A stretch of 64,000 nucleotides of DNA from Chaetoderma sp. LZ-2023a (GCA_034401795.1 CM067359.1:147442233-147506232), one strand, 5' to 3'. Shown: positions 1 through 10,314, counted from the first letter of the stretch. A program made the numbers and translations. The notes: a model not told the origin generated them from the letters alone.

Positions 1-65
1 ATCCCAATGAAAACACGAGAATAAGTGTGAAAAGCAATTTTAATTGTGATATAGCAATAAATATT

Positions 66-620
66 AGGACACATGAGGAAGCTGACACCCTAATGATTCT
101 GCATGCTGAGCAACATCCTCAGGCTGATTATATTCTCAGGACACGGACGTGGTACTTCTTGCTTTGCGCAGAGTCGAAGAGATTGGAGATGATGTAGCCT
201 TAATTATGAGCACTGCAGAAAGACGTTGCAAAGTTCTCTTTAAGCCAATATATGACCATCTCGAGCAAAGGCCCTCATTAGCTGGCATGCTCTTAGTGGG
301 TGCGATACAACTGGAACATCAAAGGAAAGCGGGAAAGGACTGCTTCCGTGGCATTTTTGGATGCTGATCATGCTATATTGTCGGCAATCAATCACTTGTG
401 TGAAGGGGTGAGCCATCTCAAGATGTAATTGAAGGGTGTGAAAATATTTTATTTAGTACTAGTATCTGTAATGCACGCAAGTTAAGACGGCTTTTGTTCC
501 ATCAGTTGAAAGCTAATCAGGATGTTGGAAAATTGCCACCAACTGCAGTTTCGTGGAAGGAGCATATTCGGCATGCATATCTCCTGACAAATATTTGGCG
601 ACATGACCTTGTTCTTGAAC
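66..620 (+). pseudogene. Relic of a multicopy transposon-associated protein (HEEADT / ALSGCDTT family)
   Basis: Conserved-looking segments follow one another in three different reading frames: HEEADTLMILHA near 72, DTDVVLLAL near 140, HALSGCDTTG near 286 and LPPTAVSWKEH near 533. I remember this order from uncharacterised, highly multicopy proteins of invertebrate genomes that behave like transposon genes. No biochemical function is assigned. The changes of frame and stops show it is dead, and the 5' part lies outside the window. A second relic with the same motif order is at 49.33-49.84 kb. The reading order is seen in the sequence; the family identity is from memory. Confidence 0.55.
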
Positions 621-950
621 CTTTACTGGCTCGAGTTTAAAGGTAGGTTGGTCAAATAAATGTTGACAGTCGATTAACATCTGTGATGTAGAACGTTACA
701 CCTGTACCATCGTCCATTCTGCACATGGTGAAATATGGCTGCGACCGAGCTGACATAGTTTCAGCCACCTTGAGCTCAGTGTCATTGTAAACTATCCAGT
801 ATAGTGTGTACATAGGTTTATAACTGTGAATGTGATACAACCAGATGTTGCAATAATTAATCACCGCTAGTAAGGAAGGACATTCTAGATCCGTGACTAG
901 AAGTCATGAAACCATCTTGAGATCCAACTTGAATACTTTAGTTCTTAGAG
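621..950. other. Intron or flanking DNA with no recognised feature
   Basis: Moderately AT-rich DNA. A 70-codon minus-strand open frame at 652-864 has no recognisable motif and no clear splice sites, so it is not called a gene. Confidence 0.5.
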
Positions 951-1560
951 TTGTATGTATTGTGGACTCTTTGCTGGATATTTGCAAATATGCTTGAACC
1001 ACTATACGTATGCCAAAAATAACTGACAAAATAGGTTTTGTTGGACGCCATAATGAGATCAATGATGGCTGCCATGCTAATAAATTAATATTGACATTAT
1101 TTAAGTAATCGGACCGAAAAACCTACGCATAGCCACTGGAACTGTGTCCATAGCTGAATTAATAAGGGAGATACTGACAAGAATATATAGTTTAAGATTG
1201 GAGGCCATTATGAAATCCAATATGGCCGCCACTCAGCTAATATTTTTGGCCATAATCTAAATCCTTGGACCAAAACACCTGGTGTAACTATTGGAATCAT
1301 GTTTGTAACGTGTATTGTAAATGAGGCAATAAGGAAAATAGGCCTAGCTCGCAGCCATGCATCTTGAAATCCAAGATGGCCGGTATTTTATCGAATTTAT
1401 AATAGCATTATCTGAGTCAATGGACTCCAAAACCTAGACATTGCCACTGGAATTGTGTCCATAGCTGGATTTATATGCGAGACATCGACAAGAATAGTTT
1501 CCGGGCTGTTGCCCTTTTGAAATATAAAATGGCAGTCATGAATGTTAATGAAAAAATGGC
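950..1560. repeat. Decayed tandem repeat, unit about 150 bp
   Basis: The block with CCACTGGAACTGTGTCC (near 1133) returns as CCACTGGAATTGTGTCC (near 1444). Each is followed by a GAGATA/GACATC-GACAAGAATA segment and a 'TGAAATCCAATATGGC'-like segment. Two more diverged units lie at about 960-1100 and 1255-1400. It looks like a remnant satellite or a tandemly duplicated element; it has no coding potential. Confidence 0.55.
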
Positions 1561-1861
1561 AAACACGAAATTTGTTTTATCTTTGAATAATTTATTGTGG
1601 ATTAAGTCTATTTGTAGTATATCTAGCAAGTCAATGGATTATAACACGCATGCCACAGTATACTTTGTGGTGCATAGACTATGGGTTGGCTTATGCGGTA
1701 GTGTATGTTCATCAAAATGCTGTATGATATGGCCATGCATATGTCCGTGTTATGTTGCTGATTCACGTATGTGCGTATGCGTGTATCCATGTGTGCTGAT
1801 ATGATACAAATCACTAAAAATATACGAAATAATAACTAATGTCTCACACAATTATCCATAC
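1561..1861. other. Intron DNA, nothing recognised
   Basis: Low-complexity TG/CATG-rich stretch immediately downstream (minus-strand sense) of the cNBD exon that ends at 1862. Short open frames on both strands here lack motifs. Confidence 0.4.
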
Positions 1862-2049
1862 TTTGCCACGAAATATATGTCAGTGGCAGGCTCTCCTTGG
1901 CGTATGAATCTTTGGCCAATCACGTGATTTCGCTGTGTGAGAGACATTTGGAGGAAATGTTTAAATCGCGCCGCCCAATGGGAGAAGTATGGATGTGAAT
2001 CAATGAACTGCCGTTTTTGAGCTAATCGCACCTGCTCCTCCTGGCAATC
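1862..2049 (-). CDS. cNBD gene, last exon in window: start of a second cyclic-nucleotide-binding domain
   Basis: Acceptor CGCTACAG precedes the exon and donor GTATGG follows it. The exon begins in phase 0, matching the end of the exon at 18.8 kb, and ends two bases into a codon. It encodes about 62 residues beginning DCQEEQVRLAQKR. The stretch GQRFIRQGEPATDIYFVAK is the classic first half of a cNMP-binding beta-roll (G-x-x-I-R-Q-G-x-x-x-x-x-Y-F-V). Since a phosphate-binding cassette is already complete in the 18.9-kb exon, this starts a second cNBD, so the protein has tandem cNMP-binding domains. The rest of domain two must lie beyond position 1. The Polinton edge is only about 26 bp upstream of the acceptor. 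Domain call firm; gene name unassigned (resembles CNBD2-type proteins). Confidence 0.8.
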
Positions 2050-2076
2050 CTGTAGCGGAAGCAAGAATAGCAGTAG

Positions 2077-2449
2077 TATATCCGGCGTCAAAATGATACC
2101 ACTTCAAAATGATGCCGCCGTAGACCGACAATCGCCGCCGCGTAGACCGACAATCGCCGATTATTAATCTATGCGGCGGGCTGCCGCCGTAGACCGACAA
2201 TCGCCGATTGTTAATCTATGTCTGAGTCAAAATGATACCACCTCAAAATAGATATGGGGTAGATATGGGGCAAAAGTTATCTACGTCGCGGCCCGTCCTG
2301 GTAGAAATGTTTTCAAACAAATCTACGTCGCAGCCCTCTCTACGCAAGGCAGGCCCCTACTGGGCGCCGATCGGCGATCCGTGGCCCCCACAGCTATCTA
2401 TGTCGCGCCGTGTCACGGTAGATAACTTTTTGCCCCAATTATTTATCTA
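2077..2449 (+). repeat. Polinton left terminal inverted repeat
   Basis: Matches the reverse complement of 15485-15849 over about 370 bp, including the runs around TAGATATGGGGTAGATATGG and CCCCAATTATTTATC. The outer part contains three copies of GTAGACCGACAATCGCCG (2125-2205), where the right repeat has one, so the left end has been expanded by tandem duplication. Confidence 0.9.
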
Positions 2450-2767
2450 CCAGAACGCACCCGACGGATGTGCGGCCCCGCCCGCTGATGGGCGATTCAC
2501 GGCCCCCAGCGCCCCCACAACTCCTGAGGTCCCCAGCGCCCCCCCCCCACACGGACCACCTTAGAATCACTATTTGGAGCCAGGTAGGTCCTGGTATACC
2601 ATACCCTCTAATACAACACACCATACCCATAATGAAAGGGACAAGCATACTCAGTGGTATACGAGCTGATCACCTTGTGATCAAGCACGCATTACAGGGT
2701 CTGAACGTCCATTTAGAGACAGATATACCCAAGAAATATGTAAGGTTTAAGACCCATGATATAACGT

Positions 2768-3064
2768 TTGTCAAACATGCATTACAATTCATGTAGATGG
2801 CTCATGCGCGGTGAGCCTTTTAAATGCTTGAGGAACTGCGTTGGAGAATATTGTGGAATACACCAGGCTCATTTCTGGAAGGGAGCCGTTGAACCAAAGG
2901 CCTGTAAAGGATATGGTAGAGGTATTTACACAGGCTATGGACTTTGCCAATACTGTGGCGGACGCTCACATACTAACAGAATGAATTACAAGAAGGTTTG
3001 CTCCAAGAGAAACTTCAGCTTAGTTATGGTTGAACTTAGTAGGACTGTCCCCACCATTTATTAG
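2768..3064 (+). CDS. Small Cys-rich putative zinc-binding protein of the Polinton
   Basis: A 98-codon frame with paired cysteines: CLRNCVGEYCGIH, then ACKGYGRG, then LCQYCGG. From memory, similar short Cys-rich proteins with a 'C..CVG.YC..H' core are common Polinton passengers. The function is unknown; zinc binding is inferred from Cys/His spacing. The first two dozen residues may not belong, since the upstream open frame (to 2796) overlaps in another phase. It lies between the left repeat and the polymerase, on the same strand. Confidence 0.45.
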   Translation: MSNMHYNSCRWLMRGEPFKCLRNCVGEYCGIHQAHFWKGAVEPKACKGYGRGIYTGYGLCQYCGGRSHTNRMNYKKVCSKRNFSLVMVELSRTVPTIY

Positions 3065-3204
3065 GAATCGAGTGAAAAGACAGATACATCACAAACTCTT
3101 ATTTAGAGCTGGGTTTAAGAGCTATTATATAGCGGGTGATATACACCACTATTACAGGGGCTGAACGTCCATTTAGAGACAGATATCCCCAAGGAATACG
3201 GCAG

Positions 3205-3238
3205 TTTAAGAGCTATTATATAGCGTGTGGTATACACC
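3205..3238 (+). promoter_or_regulatory. Putative Polinton promoter motif of the polymerase gene
   Basis: TTTAAG at 3205-3210 is followed after seven bases by TATATA, then the ATG at 3239. The same TTTAAG/TTTAAA plus TATA-like arrangement precedes other genes here (8376-8356, 8784-8833, 12222-12203, 12735-12720, 14229-14211). Promoter function is inferred from this recurrence. Confidence 0.5.
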
Positions 3239-6200
3239 ATGATTACTGTTGCACAGCTTCGCGCTATAGCAAGGAAATTCGGCTTAGAGGCTACTCTAAA
3301 GCCAAGAAAGCCGACCTGCTCCAGATGATCGGACAGGCCCGTGCCGAGGAATTCATTGCTCGACTGAGACGATCAGTGAAGACGGGACGGTTTCCAGCGA
3401 CCACCAGAGATGATCCTGAGAACTTCCACAAGAAAGCACAGCGGCGGCGTGAGCTTCATCAGTTGGATGAGGGGGTGACGGCTAGCTTACGAGCCAAAGC
3501 TGTAGTGACGCGGATGGCAGACCATCCAATGGAGCGCCTTCCTGCCCTACGCAGGATCACTAAGAGAGTGATGGGGAGGTCTGAACCCTTAGCCTGGCGC
3601 ATGAGGCGAGAGGGTGAGCAGATTCTTAATGAGCGTCTGGGTGAGATGGAAGGTGAGGAGAGAGGAAGACGGACAGTGCGCTGGACGTTCTTCCATGGCC
3701 TCAATGGAGACATTACAGGACATATCATGGGTAAGATCCAGTAGACTGTCAAGAACGCCTTCTACCTCCGGTATACCCACACCTATCGCATCAGACACAT
3801 TGAGGACGGTAGGGTGATGCTCTTCCACAAGAACGCTCCAGGGAGTCCATGGCTGAACATGATAGGAGCAGCTCAGGACTGGGTGGCGGCAAGAGAGCAA
3901 GCCCGCCTCGACCCCGACAACATCGATCGACCCAACACCAAGTGGGCTTTCGTCCGATCAATCAACAATGAGGTCAAGGCTGTCATCGACCGCCAACCTT
4001 TGCTTGGGACACGACCGCTCCCAGACTGGCTACGACAGAAGAAAAGTATGGTGGCACTTGACACCTAAAATGATAACATGTGTCTCTGGAGATGCCTAGC
4101 AGTGTATCAGGGGGCGAGACCTGATAGAAGTACTGCTCCTGCACGAGAGCTCACTAGACAGTTATACAGCGCCCACGCACTTATGCCTGATGTTCCAAAA
4201 ACCTCTATGGATCAGTTGGATAAGGTAGAGTTCTTCGCAAAGATCGGGATTCGTGTGTATGAACCAACCGAAGAGGGCACCTGGCATCTGATCAGGCAAG
4301 TGGCCCACTACCGTGACACTATGACCATCGGGGTGTACGACCACCATGCCTTCTATATCAAGAACATCTCCAAGCTGGCCCACACACTAGTCTGCAGTCA
4401 CTGTCAGCAGAGGTTCACAAAGGCCCCGAATCTTCAGCGTCATGCTGACCGTTGTACAGGCGGCAAAACAACCATAAAGTGCCCTGGGGAGAAGGTTGAT
4501 GCACCACAGTCTGCATATGAGAAAGCCTTCTATCCACCCCAACCATCCAGTTCAGCGGCTACTCGTTGGGTCAGGTATGAGTCGAGAAACAGAGGTATAC
4601 ACATACACCATGTAGGGTGTGGGCACGGTGGCGAGCGTTGGATCGAGGGGGCTCCCGTAGATGGTTATGATCCGACTACCAACACCGTTTACAAGTTCCA
4701 TGGCTGTTTCTGGCATGGATGCCCTCAGCACCAGCAAAGTGAGGATGCCGAACAAAGATACCACAAGACAGTCCTGAGAGAGGAGAAGCTGAGAGCATCT
4801 GGATGCACGCTTGTGGTACAGTGGGAGTGCTGTATAAAATGCTGTCCAGCATCCCTAAACGAGTTCGGACCGTCTGATACCCGCACTTCATCGTCTATGA
4901 CTTTGATGTACTCCTAGATGGTGCCAAGACTCATCCTACGGAGACTCTCACAATTGAGAGTACCCACATACCGATCTCTGTGCCAGTCGGCTGCTCCTTG
5001 GAAGGCTCCACCAGTGAGCCAACTCACCTCTGCAATCCTGACCCAGACGCTCTGATCAAGGCTTTCATGGATGAGATTACCAGGCGAGCACACAGAATCC
5101 GTACAGATGTCAGGGCACAGTTCATCCCTTTAGACCTTGACAAGCTCCCAAAATGACAGCAGCGACTGATTACCGAGTGGTGTGACCAAGTTCCGGTGCT
5201 AGGCTTCAACTCTGGCCGCTATGACCTAAACCTGATCAAGAAGCACTTTGTGGATGAGCTGACCAACAGTACTGGCAAAGTGAGTCGCCAAGAAAGCGAA
5301 CCAGACAATGTTCCTCATCACCCCCGAGCTTAGGTTTCTCGATGTCTTGAACTACCTTGGCTCAGGAGTCTCCTACGAGGCATGGATCAAAGCCTATGGG
5401 TGTACACAGCAGAAGAGCTGGTTCCCATATGAATGGTTCGCCACACCCGAGAGACTTAATTATCCCGGACTCCCCGACTACCCAGCGTGGTGGTCTAAGC
5501 TCAAGGATGGCTACCTCCTGAAGCTATCAGAGTGGAAACAGTGCAAACAGACATTCAGCGAGCACGGAATGCGGACATTCGCCGACTGGCTGCGATACTA
5601 CAACAACCTGGATGTCAGTCCATTCATCGAAGCCCTAGAGTGGATGCGGGAGTTCTACACAGACAGAGGTATAGACATTCTCAAAGATGCGGTGTCTCTC
5701 CCAGGGGTGTCACTGCAGTACCTCCTACGTGGAACCGCTCAGCACATGCCGGATGTTAGCCTCTACTCTCCGGGCAAGGAGGCCTATGAGATGCTGAAGG
5801 ATGCGGTTGGTGGAGGGCCCAGCATCGTGTTCACCAGATACCATGAGGCAGGCGTGACACGCATTCGCCAGAGTGAGCGTGTCTGCCAACGTCTACTCGG
5901 CTACGACGCAAATGCTCTGTACTTGTCTACGATGTCTAAAGAGATGCCATGTGGTAAGGAGACAGTACGGCAGTGGTCTGGTGCTAGCGACGTAGCACGA
6001 TTTAAGAAGGATCTGCTGGCTGACCACTGGTTCGGTTTCGCTGAAGTGGACATAGAGGTTCCTAAGGCACTGTGGGCGAAGTTCGGGGAAATGCCACCTC
6101 TCTTCTACAACAGAGAGATTCCAGCTGAGGCAGTATCTGTTGAGATGCTCACATACCTAGAGAAAACAGGTAGGAAACGTCCCACAACCAGTAAACTAGT

Positions 6201-7157
6201 CGGCGCACTCTCAGCCAAGAGGAAGCTCTTGTATGCACCGTCACTCAAGTGGTACCTCGGCCATGGGCTAGAGATTACAGCTGTCTACCGGACAATAGAC
6301 TACAAGCTGCAGAGACCCTTTGAATGGTTTGTGAACAATGTTACCGATGCTCGTCGTACAGGAGATGTTGATAAGAGCAAAGTGCTCTTGGCAGATCTGT
6401 TCAAGCTACTAGGCAACAGTGCTTACGGCAAGCTCATCGAGGCTCTAGAGCGTCACAGCAGCAGGCCCTCACCAAGGATGAACGAGCGGTGGATAGAGCC
6501 CTCCGCAGTGCATGGTTCGAGGATCTCGAGAAGATCGGCGAGTCCTGCGAGCTCCAGAGTCGCAAGGCCAAAATCACCATTCGTCGCCCCTTCCAGGTGG
6601 GGATAGCCGAATACAAGCTCGCGAAACTGAGGATGCTGGAGTTCTACTACGACTTCCTGGATCACTATGTGCTTCGTGACAGCTTCGAGTACCTCCAGAT
6701 GGACACAGACTCTGCGTACATCGCAATAGCTGCCTCCAGCCTCGACGAAGTCATTCGCCCTGAGATGTGAGCAGAGTATGAGGCTCATAAGCGGGAGTGG
6801 CTAGCTTGGGACAAGTGGTCTGGACTGACTCCAGGACTGTTCAAGCTCGAGTTCGAAGGCAACCGTGGTATCGCTCTCTGTTCCAAGTGCTACTACGTGG
6901 AGAGCCTCGCTGGGATGGTGAACTGCTCAGCCAAAGGTATGTCTAAGCGTCAGAACGATGTCTCTTGGCAGAGGTTCTCCAGTGCCCTAAACGGTAGCAT
7001 GGACAGAGCTGCAAACCGAGGCCTACGCATGCGCAACCAGGGAATGGTGACGTATGAACAGGAAAAACTTGGTCTCTCAGCCTACTACGATAAGTGGCAT
7101 GTGTTGCCAGATGGTGTCCATACCGAGCCAATCGAGTACCATATCCCTCAGGCTTAG
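3239..7157 (+). pseudogene. Protein-primed family B DNA polymerase (Polinton PolB), interrupted
   Basis: Replicates the element by protein priming. Seen in order: a SAP-like N-terminal segment (LRGYSKAKKADLLQMI, reached after a frameshift from the ATG at 3239), a conserved stretch ending MVALDT, then MCLWRCLAVYQG. Next come a C2H2-like finger CSHCQQRFTKAPNLQRHADRC (about 4390-4450), an endonuclease-like VDGY...FHGCFWHGCP segment, exonuclease motifs YDFDVLLD and NSGRYDLN, polymerase motif A YDANALYLS, motif B KLLGNSAYG, motif C MDTDSAYI, and KGMSKRQN near the end. It is broken by in-frame stops (about 3742, 4066, 5154, 6768) and frameshifts (near 3290, 4860, 5310, 6470). The start is chosen for the promoter motif and the SAP-like sequence. 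Its stop at 7155-7157 overlaps the integrase stop on the other strand. Family assignment is secure. Confidence 0.9.
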
Positions 7158-8064
7158 ACACCTGGCGATGGTGGCAGCTGTGTGTCTGGAGGGACCATCT
7201 GAAGCTCCTCCTGAACAAACGGACATTTGGGACAGCTCTCTGAGTGTGCCAGATAGTACAGCGTAGGCTGTCCCTCCATCTCGACATACCTGTCAAGTGT
7301 GTGGATATCTTGCGACCAGTTAGGATCTGTTGCACGTCGTCGGCCACCTTCCAACTCACCAGGTTCATACAGGTACTGAACCAGAGCATAAGATGGAAGG
7401 CACACCTGTTCCTTGTCTGCTCCTCCGGAAGGCTGGGCAACAGAGGATAGTTGGATAGCCTCTACTGGCTTCTTACCAGTTAACCGAGTTACCTCAGTAT
7501 TGGATCGCTCTACCACCATGGGCAAACCTTTCACCCACACCCTGGACCGCTCTCCTGCTTGTGCCATCTCCTGGGCATATTGGTGTGCAAACAGTCTTTC
7601 TGCTAGTGTCCGATTCCACTGCTCGACGATTGCCTGGGCACGCTGGTGACCAACTTCACCTCGTCTAATCACCACACCATGTTTCCTCATGAGGGCCGCA
7701 GTCTCGCCTCTGTACGCCTTACCCTCATCCACCTGCAACAATTCTAGCCACTGGAGGGGATTTTCCGGATCCTCGTAGACACCCTGGAATTCCTGGACCA
7801 CCTGGCCAGCTGACTTGTCTGTGAGCGGTGCTGCAGCCTTGTACCTGCTGGCGGCATCGACGATGGTGAGGGCATACTTGTAGGTCTTACGACAACCGAG
7901 CCGTGTGGAAGGAATAGAACATCTGCCTGGTGAACTATATTTGGGACAGTTTCATCGAAATGGGCATGCCTGATCTGCCGTAAACGAGGTCTGTATATCT
8001 GCCACATTGCCTGGCGGCTGAGCCACTGGCTAACTGTCCACCAGGCTGATAGTAGAGTTCCTCA
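7154..8064 (-). pseudogene. Polinton integrase (retroviral-type DDE), frameshifted
   Basis: Inserts element DNA into the host chromosome. Reading leftward: TVSQWLSRQAMWQIYRP, then VHQADVLFLPH with the first catalytic Asp. After a frameshift near 7880-7930 come TYKYALTIVDAASRYK, LLQVDEGKAYRGE (second Asp) and HQRAQAIVEQWNRTLAERL (catalytic Glu). A C-terminal chromodomain-like part was not recognised. The final 215 codons (7154-7801) are uninterrupted; the N-terminal third is out of frame. The stop (7156-7154) overlaps the polymerase stop, so the two genes are tail to tail. The N-terminus is unclear and may overlap the end of the ORF at 8062-8355. Confidence 0.85.
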
Positions 8065-8355
8065 AGAAAGATGGTTGATAAGCCCCCGGATTTCACCACT
8101 GACGTTCACTCCTGTCCTGTCACGCACGGTCTGGGTGAGGGTATCACTGACGTCCACTCCCGTCCTGTCACACACAGCCTGGGCGAACTCTACACAGACG
8201 AACAGATGGCCGTTATGCATTCGACTATCACTGAAGACCTCCTCAAATACCTCCATACACCGGCGTCTAGTCTCTGCTGGATCCTCGCTGAACGGTAGCT
8301 TATCGACTAACCCTCGGAAGCTAAGTGTCTTGACCAGGTCGTACAGAGACGCCAT
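8062..8355 (-). CDS. Polinton ORF, 97 aa, unknown function
   Basis: Uninterrupted frame beginning MASLYDLVKTL. The start is chosen because TTTAAGCCAT and TATATAAGG lie immediately before this ATG, as in other genes of the element; the frame stays open upstream of it. It contains an internal near-duplication of a CDRTGVDVS / RDRTGVNVS segment about 20 residues apart. No domain is recognised. It sits directly upstream of the integrase on the same strand and could be its frameshifted N-terminal extension or a separate small protein. Confidence 0.5.
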   Translation of the reverse strand: MASLYDLVKTLSFRGLVDKLPFSEDPAETRRRCMEVFEEVFSDSRMHNGHLFVCVEFAQAVCDRTGVDVSDTLTQTVRDRTGVNVSGEIRGLINHLS

Positions 8356-8376
8356 CCTTATATAGTATGGCTTAAA
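8356..8376 (-). promoter_or_regulatory. Putative promoter motif of the 97-aa ORF
   Basis: On the minus strand TTTAAGCCATAC runs into TATATAAGG, directly abutting the ATG at 8355. This is the tightest example of the motif shared by this element's genes. Confidence 0.5.
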
Positions 8377-8783
8377 TGTTCGGCGTCCCAGATGGCCGCA
8401 AGTGCTATGGCAACATACGGTAGCCAAGGGCCTGCGACTCCGAAGAACGTACCTACTCCTGAGGCGATGGCTGGTATGGCTTCAAAAATCTTCTCCACAC
8501 CATGGAGAGCATTGTTGGCAATCTTGCGGACCGTCTCGCCCGCCTTCATTGTGAACAGAGTGATCAGAGCCCTAACTGCTGCCAGCGGACTGATAGAACC
8601 TTTTACGTAAGTGCGATAGATTCCTTTCGCTCTGTGTATTAGCTTGCGGGATTCAGGCTCTACATCATCATACTCACCCGCGGTCTCCGCTGCATCATAG
8701 TCGTCTGCATCATAATCCTCCTCATCATAGTCCTCGTCATCTATGTCCTCGACTGGATCTTCATACGTCTCTGGTTCATACAT
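8358..8783 (-). CDS. Polinton ORF: acidic N-terminus with hydrophobic C-terminus, about 141 aa
   Basis: Intact frame; the ATG at 8783 is preferred over an in-frame GTG nine bases upstream. Residues about 5-45 are extremely acidic with Asp/Glu/Tyr repeats (EDYDEEDYDADDYD). The last 50 residues are hydrophobic and glycine/alanine-rich (GVGTFFGVAGPWLPYVAIAL), as in a membrane-active or capsid-interior peptide. Its promoter region is shared divergently with the ORF at 8834. Function unknown; a role as a minor virion or membrane-active protein is only an inference from composition. Confidence 0.6.
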   Translation of the reverse strand: MYEPETYEDPVEDIDDEDYDEEDYDADDYDAAETAGEYDDVEPESRKLIHRAKGIYRTYVKGSISPLAAVRALITLFTMKAGETVRKIANNALHGVEKIFEAIPAIASGVGTFFGVAGPWLPYVAIALAAIWDAEHLSHTI

Positions 8784-8833
8784 ATCCGTCACTGGGGACA
8801 GCTATATAGTAGCTTTAAACTGTAGTCTATAGC
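8784..8833. promoter_or_regulatory. Bidirectional Polinton promoter region
   Basis: Only 50 bp separate divergent starts at 8783 (minus) and 8834 (plus). A central TTTAAA (8814-8819) can serve both. CTATATAG lies on the left side and GTCTATAG on the right, giving each gene its own TATA-like box. Confidence 0.5.
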
Positions 8834-9214
8834 ATGGCCTCCGCAATCTTGAATGCGGGCGTGTTTGCCTTAGCGAACTGGGGACTCAGCTTCGCCGACA
8901 AGAAGATGGCAGAGGTCGAGCGTGAGCGTCATAACCAGGCGATGGAGAAGCTGTCTAAGGAGAAGTTTGAGTACAGCAAAGCACTCGAGCATATGCGCCA
9001 GAGGGAGGCACGCCGACGACAACTCCGAGCTCAGGCCAACCAGAGCTTCAAAGAGGCAGATGAGAGTCTCGATGAGTACTACGAGGCTGTAAAGTTATCT
9101 CAGCCAACGCTCGACTATGAAGCATCGACAGGTCAGAGGACAGCAGAGCTTATAGTAGTGGTGGTAGCTGCAGCTGTGACGACAGGAGTTGTGCTCTACA
9201 CATGCTCAAGCTGA
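8834..9214 (+). CDS. Polinton ORF: coiled-coil protein with C-terminal membrane anchor, 126 aa
   Basis: Intact frame from an ATG right after the shared promoter. Residues about 1-20 are mildly hydrophobic. Residues 21-85 are strongly charged and helical with heptad-like spacing (MAEVERERHNQAMEKLSKEK). Residues about 103-124 form a hydrophobic segment (ELIVVVVAAAVTTGVVLY) ending CSS, as in a tail-anchored protein. It is one of the few intact genes of the element. No family is recognised; a virion membrane or assembly role is speculative. Confidence 0.65.
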   Translation: MASAILNAGVFALANWGLSFADKKMAEVERERHNQAMEKLSKEKFEYSKALEHMRQREARRRQLRAQANQSFKEADESLDEYYEAVKLSQPTLDYEASTGQRTAELIVVVVAAAVTTGVVLYTCSS

Positions 9215-9331
9215 ATACCTGATGTGTTCGACACGCAAACCTTAGCATAGGCAAAGTAAAGTACCGTCACACCTAATGAGCGAGTCCCAGCTATGAGGTT
9301 TCCGATGTTGAAGCTGGGCCGGTTGCCCTGA

Positions 9332-10275
9332 TTAGGTGGGGGGGGGGGGTCCTGCCCCCGATGTGGTGACGGCCCTCGAGTGCCGACTCGAGGTCATCGC
9401 TTCCATGGTTAGTCGCAGAAGTGCATATGACTTAGTTTTCTGTCTGTAGAGTTGGCAGTCAGCCAGCTCGCATATCTCACCAAGAACATTGGTCCCAGCA
9501 ACCACAAGCTTGAAGTCGTCTAATTTATCCACCTCCTGGATGACTCCTCCCTTCTGAACCAGAACCACAACAGCGACACAGTCCGATGCACCACAGTGCA
9601 ATGTCAGCTCTACCCATTGGTTAGCTGTGGCTTGGACCTGCTGGTGTTCTCGCTCCACATGCACGATCCGCTGTTTGGAACCCGTTTGATTCAGTTCCTG
9701 GTCATTCTCGTCATGCCAGACATGAAGTCTTGGAGCATTCATCGTCACATCTGCGAGCTGCTCAGTGTACACCCGGAGGAACAGCCTGTCCTGCATGGCA
9801 GCCGGATTCACGTGTGTGTTCTCGATGAGGGTGAAGGTGGAACTGCCACAGGCTTCTCGACACCTGCCTCTAGTTCGAATTCCGTGAACCCCTCATTGCA
9901 CCCCACAGTGTAGTACCCATTTCCCTTTGCATAGAAGGTTGGTTCACGAACCAGCGGACCCATGACTCGGTACTCATCGTTCACATAGGTGGTGTCCACG
10001 GTGCTGTTGCTCTGCACGATCTCCCACCTGTTCAGAACCTGCGGGAGCTCTACCGTCTGTTCTATTGTGCTCTGAAGCTTGAACTCGAGTGTCATGCTCT
10101 TGATCTCGTGGATCGCTGCCGAGATTGCAAAGTCAATGTACTTCCCAGCAGCGGACAACGGGTTCTCATCGTGTTTACTGGGTTGAATGACCATCAGACA
10201 GTCCTTCCGAGGATCAGTGCGGTGCGATGTCGCAGGTTCAACGGCCCCATCAGGATGTTGCGCATACTGCAGCAT
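9332..10275 (-). pseudogene. Putative Polinton capsid-type protein (left), frameshifted
   Basis: Two overlapping minus-strand frames form one protein. The first runs from the ATG at 10275 (MLQYAQHPDG) through KYIDFAISAAIHEIKSM and YTVGCNEGFTEFELEAGVEK. The second carries MQDRLFLRVYTEQLADV and PRLHVWHDENDQ to a stop near a G-run at 9341. The shift lies near 9830-9850. From gene order, size (about 310 aa) and beta-rich sequence it is probably one of the two jelly-roll capsid proteins of Polintons; I cannot say which. The start is supported by TTTAAC directly before the ATG and by divergence from the 10315 gene. Confidence 0.5.
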
Positions 10276-10314
10276 GTTAAATGTATGGGCATATAGAGGG
10301 GTTAAACGGCTGCC
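10276..10314. promoter_or_regulatory. Short divergent promoter between two Polinton genes
   Basis: Thirty-nine bases hold TTTAAC on the minus side, abutting the ATG at 10275. GTTAAAC lies on the plus side, 13 bases before the ATG at 10315, with a CATATAG/CTATATG TATA-like centre. Confidence 0.4.

Larger units (their letters stand above)
2692..3245 (+). repeat. Duplicated leader blocks upstream of the polymerase gene
   Basis: A block of about 50 bp with CTGAACGTCCATTTAGAGAC occurs at 2700 and again near 3162. A second block with TTTAAGAGCTATTATATAGC occurs near 3114 and again at 3205. The second pair carries the promoter-like motif shared by other genes of this element, so the polymerase promoter appears duplicated. 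Confidence 0.7.

Noticed and set aside
2232..2648. Proline-rich open frames of about 110 codons on both strands
   Set aside because: They overlap the Polinton terminal repeat and its GC-rich inner side, are open on both strands, and carry no motif.
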